Origin: an uncultured Winogradskyella sp.
GTDB lineage: Bacteria; Bacteroidota; Bacteroidia; Flavobacteriales; Flavobacteriaceae
Reading direction: 5' to 3'
Length of the DNA stretch: 64,000 nucleotides
NCBI RefSeq assembly: GCF_947495255.1
Contig: NZ_CANLYI010000003.1
Coordinates: forward strand, 124,001 to 188,000
Every line of letters begins with the position of its first letter. Position 1 is the stretch's first letter. Both the position numbers and the translations under genes were made by a program. Of the stretch, positions 60,953 through 64,000 are shown piece by piece. The notes beneath the pieces are model-generated. The model was not told where the DNA came from and ran no database searches. It saw nothing but the letters and a program-made list of their open reading frames with translations.

Positions 60953-61831
60953 TTAAATGGAGCTAAATATCTTCTTAAACCGCTCAGGTAATTCACTTTT
61001 TAAAGACGCTTTTTCATTTGTAAATGGATGTGTGAAGTCTAAAGAACAAGCATGAAGATACATACCCTTACCATTTAAAATTAAATTTTCAATACCATAA
61101 TCCTTATCGCCTAAAATTGGGTTTCCCATTTCAGATAGATGAATTCTCAATTGGTGTCGTCGTCCTGTTAATGGTTCTAGATGCACTAAGTTGAGTTTGC
61201 CAAAGCGTTGAGATAAAACTGTTTCTTCAACTTTATATTTAGATTGTGAGGACTTATCATCCACATCAGAAGTGATGATACCTTCAGTATTAGTCATATC
61301 ACCAATAGTTATGGCAACGTATGTTTTCTTAATGGTTTTGTTTTCAAATTGCTTGTTTAAAGCTCTTATGCTGCTGCTTGTTTTACCAACTAATAAAAGA
61401 CCTGTGGTTGCAAAATCTAAACGATGAACAGGTTGTGGTTTTGTAGCATCTGGTAGGCTACTTGGTGTTATGTTCTGAACCAATGCATTGGTAATGGTTT
61501 TAAAGTGATTACCACTTACCAAAATACCTGCAGGTTTATGGATTACAGCTAAATAGTCATCTTCATAAATGACCTTAAGTTTAAAGATTAACCTTTTCTT
61601 AGGTGTAACATGTTTTGGAATAGATAATGTAATGGTTTCACCTCCTTTTATAAATGTGGCAGAGGTTGCAATTTCACTATTAACCGAAATATAGTTTTTC
61701 TTTAAGGCTTTCTTTAAAGCAGACTTTGTAGCACAAGCGTCAAAAATCCCAACACCATATTCTTGAAGTCGAGTAGGAGTTGAACGTTTAGGGACACTAT
61801 GGGTTTCGGTTAGTTTAATAGATTTTAGAAT
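60953..61831 (-). CDS. RluA-family pseudouridine synthase, start codon unclear
   Basis: The frame from 61846 down to 60953 is open and codes continuously for an RluA-type protein. It begins with an S4-like part (TRLQEYGVGIF, TKSALKKALKKNYISVNSEI), followed by VIYEDDYLAVIHKPAGILVSG, the catalytic HRLDFATTGLLLVGK and LEPLTGRRHQLRIHLSEMG. No ATG, GTG or TTG occurs in frame before the TTG at 61522, which would remove the conserved first 100 residues. The ATT at 61831, preceding CTAAAATCTATTAAAC, is placed where homologues begin, so either a rare start codon is used or a start mutation has occurred. It makes pseudouridine in rRNA or tRNA; the exact site is unknown. Confidence 0.75.
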   Translation of the reverse strand: MLKSIKLTETHSVPKRSTPTRLQEYGVGIFDACATKSALKKALKKNYISVNSEIATSATFIKGGETITLSIPKHVTPKKRLIFKLKVIYEDDYLAVIHKPAGILVSGNHFKTITNALVQNITPSSLPDATKPQPVHRLDFATTGLLLVGKTSSSIRALNKQFENKTIKKTYVAITIGDMTNTEGIITSDVDDKSSQSKYKVEETVLSQRFGKLNLVHLEPLTGRRHQLRIHLSEMGNPILGDKDYGIENLILNGKGMYLHACSLDFTHPFTNEKASLKSELPERFKKIFSSI

Positions 61832-61950
61832 AAAGACAATGTTATTTCATTGCATAAACGAAGTTAGTTGAAAAATTATGAACGCCTTGGTTCTCTTTGT
61901 TTAATTAATGTAAATGTTGTTCTTGAATTTAACAGTTTGGAGATTAACCA

Positions 61951-61987
61951 TAAAAAAAGCCATTAAAATAAATTAATGACTTTTTTA
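61951..61987 (-). terminator. Terminator of the DUF6503-peroxiredoxin gene
   Basis: On the minus strand AAAAAGTCATTAA pairs with TTAATGGCTTTTT (one wobble), ending in a T run, 48 bp past the stop of the gene at 62035. Confidence 0.7.
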
Positions 61988-62034
61988 GTAAACAAAAACA
62001 AACTATTAATAAACAATGTATTTAAAAAGTCATC

Positions 62035-63531
62035 TTAATTAGATGCCTTTAAAAATGCTGTAATCTCAGAGGGTTCAGCTCTGTTTCGATAATCGGTATC
62101 TAAAAATGCGTATTCAATTTTTCCTTCTTCATTTATTATATAAGTTGCAGCTAATGGCAGTTCATTAGAAGCATCACCATTGTGTTTATTTAATTCAAAT
62201 GATTTGTTGTAAATATTGGCAACATCATCTGTAAGTTGAAATACAATGCCATAGTCTTTTGCTACTTTATTACTAATGTCACTTAACACTTCAAATTCTA
62301 AATGATGCTTTTCTTTGGTGCTAATAGACTCATCTGGTAATTCTGGTGTTAAGGCTAGTAGGTTTGCTCCACTGGCTTTAAAATTTGATAATTCTTGTTG
62401 TAATTGGTTTAAGGTTAAATTACAATAAGGACACCAACCACCTCTATACCATGTTAACACTACAGGTCCTTTTTTTAAGTAGTCTTCTAATGTAACCGAT
62501 TCACCTAAAGCATTTTTTAAAGTAAAGTTTGGTGCTATATCACCAACATTTTTAGCTTTACTTAGGATGTCGCTGTTTGCGACGTCAGCAAATCCTTCGT
62601 TATAGATTTTTTTTTTAGTGTCGTCTGCGTTTTTTTCAAAATTGGCCTTTTTTTCTTCTAACTGAGATTTTAAAGAGGCCGCAGTATTATCTTTCATAGT
62701 ATTTTCTTTTTTAAAGTCTTCCTTTTTTAAATTATTGTTGAATTTAATGTTAGTCCAAGTGACATAAATCCAAGGTTGGTCTGATACCTCTGCATCCCAA
62801 TTCGATTTTTTATATTGTCGCTTTGTTGGAATTAATAGGTCATCAATTTTTTCATATTCTAGTTCCATTAGAAATGGCGTTTCCATTACACCAAAGTCAG
62901 CCACAGTAAATAAAAATTGGTCGACTAAGCCTGTTGCTTTATTTATGTAGAGTTGATAAATATCTGTAGGTTTATCGTTTTCTGAAACAAAAGATACTTT
63001 TACGACATCGTAATCCTTTCCGTTAATTGTTTTATCTCCTAAATGTTCATAATTTAAACCTGGATCTAAAAGTTTTTGAAACATGGAAAACCAATAAAAA
63101 TTTGTTGGTCTATTAAAAGCGACTCTTTTTAAATACGCTTCGTCATTTAAAACGCTACCGTTATGCTTAAGCCAGTATTCATTTCCGTCCCAACCTTGTT
63201 CAATAGATCCTTCAAGATTAGCTAATGTTCTTTCGTGTTGGTTATATAAACCATAAGATAATTCACCATCGAAAATATATTTTTCTGTGGTACTATCTGT
63301 CTCTCCTGCAGGTGTTTTGTACGTGTAGGTATAAACAACATCTTTCTTATTAAGAAGTGTTTGATAATTCCCAGTTTTTTTTGTGAGGTTGTAAACTAAT
63401 TCATGTCCTTTATTATCAAATGACATGGTTTCCGTTTTAACGATTTCTGGCTCTGTTGAAGTTGGCTTTTTAGTATCGTTACAAGATGCTAAAACAACGC
63501 AAAGAATAAGTGTAAAAATGTTGGCTTTCAT
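62035..63531 (-). CDS. DUF6503 lipoprotein fused to AhpC/TSA peroxiredoxin-like domain
   Basis: 498 residues. Lipoprotein signal (VLASCNDTK). The N-terminal part, about 25-275, resembles the DUF6503 lipoprotein family (FNRPTNFYWFSMFQKLLDPG, DVVKVSFVSEND, DLLIPTKRQYKKSNWDAEV). A Lys/Glu-rich helical linker (about 276-315) begins with an internal Met (MKDNTAASLKSQLEEKK), like the native start of peroxiredoxin-like proteins. The C-terminal thioredoxin-fold domain, about 325-498, has VGDIAPNFTLKNALGESVTL, TWYRGGWCPYCNLTL (CxxC active site) and LPLAATYIINEEGKI. Probably a membrane-anchored periplasmic thiol peroxidase or reductase. The fusion is unusual to me. Confidence 0.8.
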   Translation of the reverse strand: MKANIFTLILCVVLASCNDTKKPTSTEPEIVKTETMSFDNKGHELVYNLTKKTGNYQTLLNKKDVVYTYTYKTPAGETDSTTEKYIFDGELSYGLYNQHERTLANLEGSIEQGWDGNEYWLKHNGSVLNDEAYLKRVAFNRPTNFYWFSMFQKLLDPGLNYEHLGDKTINGKDYDVVKVSFVSENDKPTDIYQLYINKATGLVDQFLFTVADFGVMETPFLMELEYEKIDDLLIPTKRQYKKSNWDAEVSDQPWIYVTWTNIKFNNNLKKEDFKKENTMKDNTAASLKSQLEEKKANFEKNADDTKKKIYNEGFADVANSDILSKAKNVGDIAPNFTLKNALGESVTLEDYLKKGPVVLTWYRGGWCPYCNLTLNQLQQELSNFKASGANLLALTPELPDESISTKEKHHLEFEVLSDISNKVAKDYGIVFQLTDDVANIYNKSFELNKHNGDASNELPLAATYIINEEGKIEYAFLDTDYRNRAEPSEITAFLKASN

Positions 63532-63573
63532 ATATTATTTTAAAAATTGAATTTTAATATTTTTCTATTAATT

Positions 63574-64000
63574 CTAAACTAAAGCACCATTTGCTCCTAT
63601 AACTTGGCCAGATATCCATTTAGAATCATCACTTGCTAAAAACACAGCAACTTTTGCAATATCTAATGGTTTGGCTAATCGGTTAAAAGCATTCATGCTG
63701 CTCAGTTTATCAATGAATTCTTGTGATTTTCCGTTTAAAAATAATTCTGTTTCTGTAGCTCCAGGAGCCAACGCATTTACGGAAATACCTCTACCAATTT
63801 CTTTAGAATATACACGTGTCATTTGTTCTACAGCAGCTTTAGATGCAGAATACAAAGCGTAAGTAGGAAACATTAATTTCACTGTGCTAGATGATATATT
63901 TATAATATTACCATTATCTGCTAATTTGTGATAAGCTTCTTGCAATGTATAAAATATACCTTTTACGTTAATATCGAATTGTTTTGTAAAATCATCTTCA
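63574..64000 (-). CDS. SDR-family oxidoreductase, C-terminal part
   Basis: Runs off the right edge; about 141 C-terminal residues are visible, beginning EDDFTKQFDINVKGIFYTL. Short-chain dehydrogenase/reductase features: NIINISSSTVKL with the catalytic Ser, YALYSASKAAVEQM with the YxxxK pair, ISVNALAPGATETEL and ISGQVIGANGALV, the usual C-terminal end. The NAD(P)-binding Rossmann start lies outside the window. Substrate unknown. Situated 42 bp upstream of the DUF6503-peroxiredoxin gene in the same direction. Confidence 0.88.
   Translation of the reverse strand, partial: EDDFTKQFDINVKGIFYTLQEAYHKLADNGNIINISSSTVKLMFPTYALYSASKAAVEQMTRVYSKEIGRGISVNALAPGATETELFLNGKSQEFIDKLSSMNAFNRLAKPLDIAKVAVFLASDDSKWISGQVIGANGALV

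Noticed and set aside
61522..61522. TTG at 61522 as the true start of the RluA-type gene
   Set aside because: The same frame continues upstream with well-conserved S4-like and KPAG sequences, so the short form would lack essential parts.

Overview
The window is AT-rich chromosomal DNA from a Bacteroidota bacterium, almost certainly a marine-type member of the Flavobacteriaceae. The evidence is type IX secretion C-terminal sorting domains, lipoproteins with CSDDD-type surface export signals, TAnnTTTG housekeeping promoters, a type B L31 protein, DUF4252 and DUF6090 families, and a BtuB/BtuG-style vitamin B12 locus. No tRNA, rRNA, phage, IS element or CRISPR array was seen.

Region 1 (0.5-16.1 kb) is the most unusual part. 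An ECF sigma factor, a small one-helix membrane protein and a His-rich periplasmic sensor-like protein (compare CnrH/CnrY/CnrX) sit at the head of an island of secreted proteins. The island holds two CotH-kinase-family proteins, a DUF4353 beta-helix lipoprotein, two EF-hand proteins, four YHYH-domain proteins (two carrying EF-hand pairs), a MORN-repeat lipoprotein, a SCO1-like protein and a DUF6702-like protein. A 31-bp two-block motif (RCRCAAGTTW, 12 nt, RCATCTAAA) occurs six times, always at constant spacing and always just upstream of a start codon in this island, including the sigma gene itself. This looks like an autoregulated ECF regulon and is my candidate for an undescribed system: a surface metal (calcium/copper?)-binding and protein-modifying apparatus.

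Region 2 (16.2-35 kb) holds a beta-propeller protein, a second ECF sigma/membrane protein/periplasmic sensor trio, and a tandemly duplicated small-RNA-like element with promoter, hairpin and terminator. After these come mostly housekeeping genes: an MsbA-like ABC exporter, phosphohexomutase, glycosyltransferase, L31, a GlmU-like protein, a peptide-binding lipoprotein, MtaB, a lytic transglycosylase, cardiolipin synthase and L34.

Region 3 (35-57 kb) contains CarB, RmuC and a complete vitamin B12 uptake locus: BtuF/BtuC/BtuD-like genes on the minus strand, and on the plus strand a cobalamin riboswitch in front of a BtuB-like receptor and a beta-propeller lipoprotein resembling BtuG. Between btuC and btuD lie two paralogous lipoproteins of unknown function and a decayed second btuC fragment, the visible record of a tandem duplication. 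A third ECF sigma operon (sigma/membrane protein/DUF4252/DUF4252) follows, divergent from an S41 peptidase, then purB and several small genes.

Region 4 (57-64 kb) has a long foldback repeat, a large FG-GAP/VCBS repeat protein with a type IX sorting domain, an RluA-type pseudouridine synthase with no canonical start codon, a DUF6503-peroxiredoxin fusion and the end of an SDR gene.
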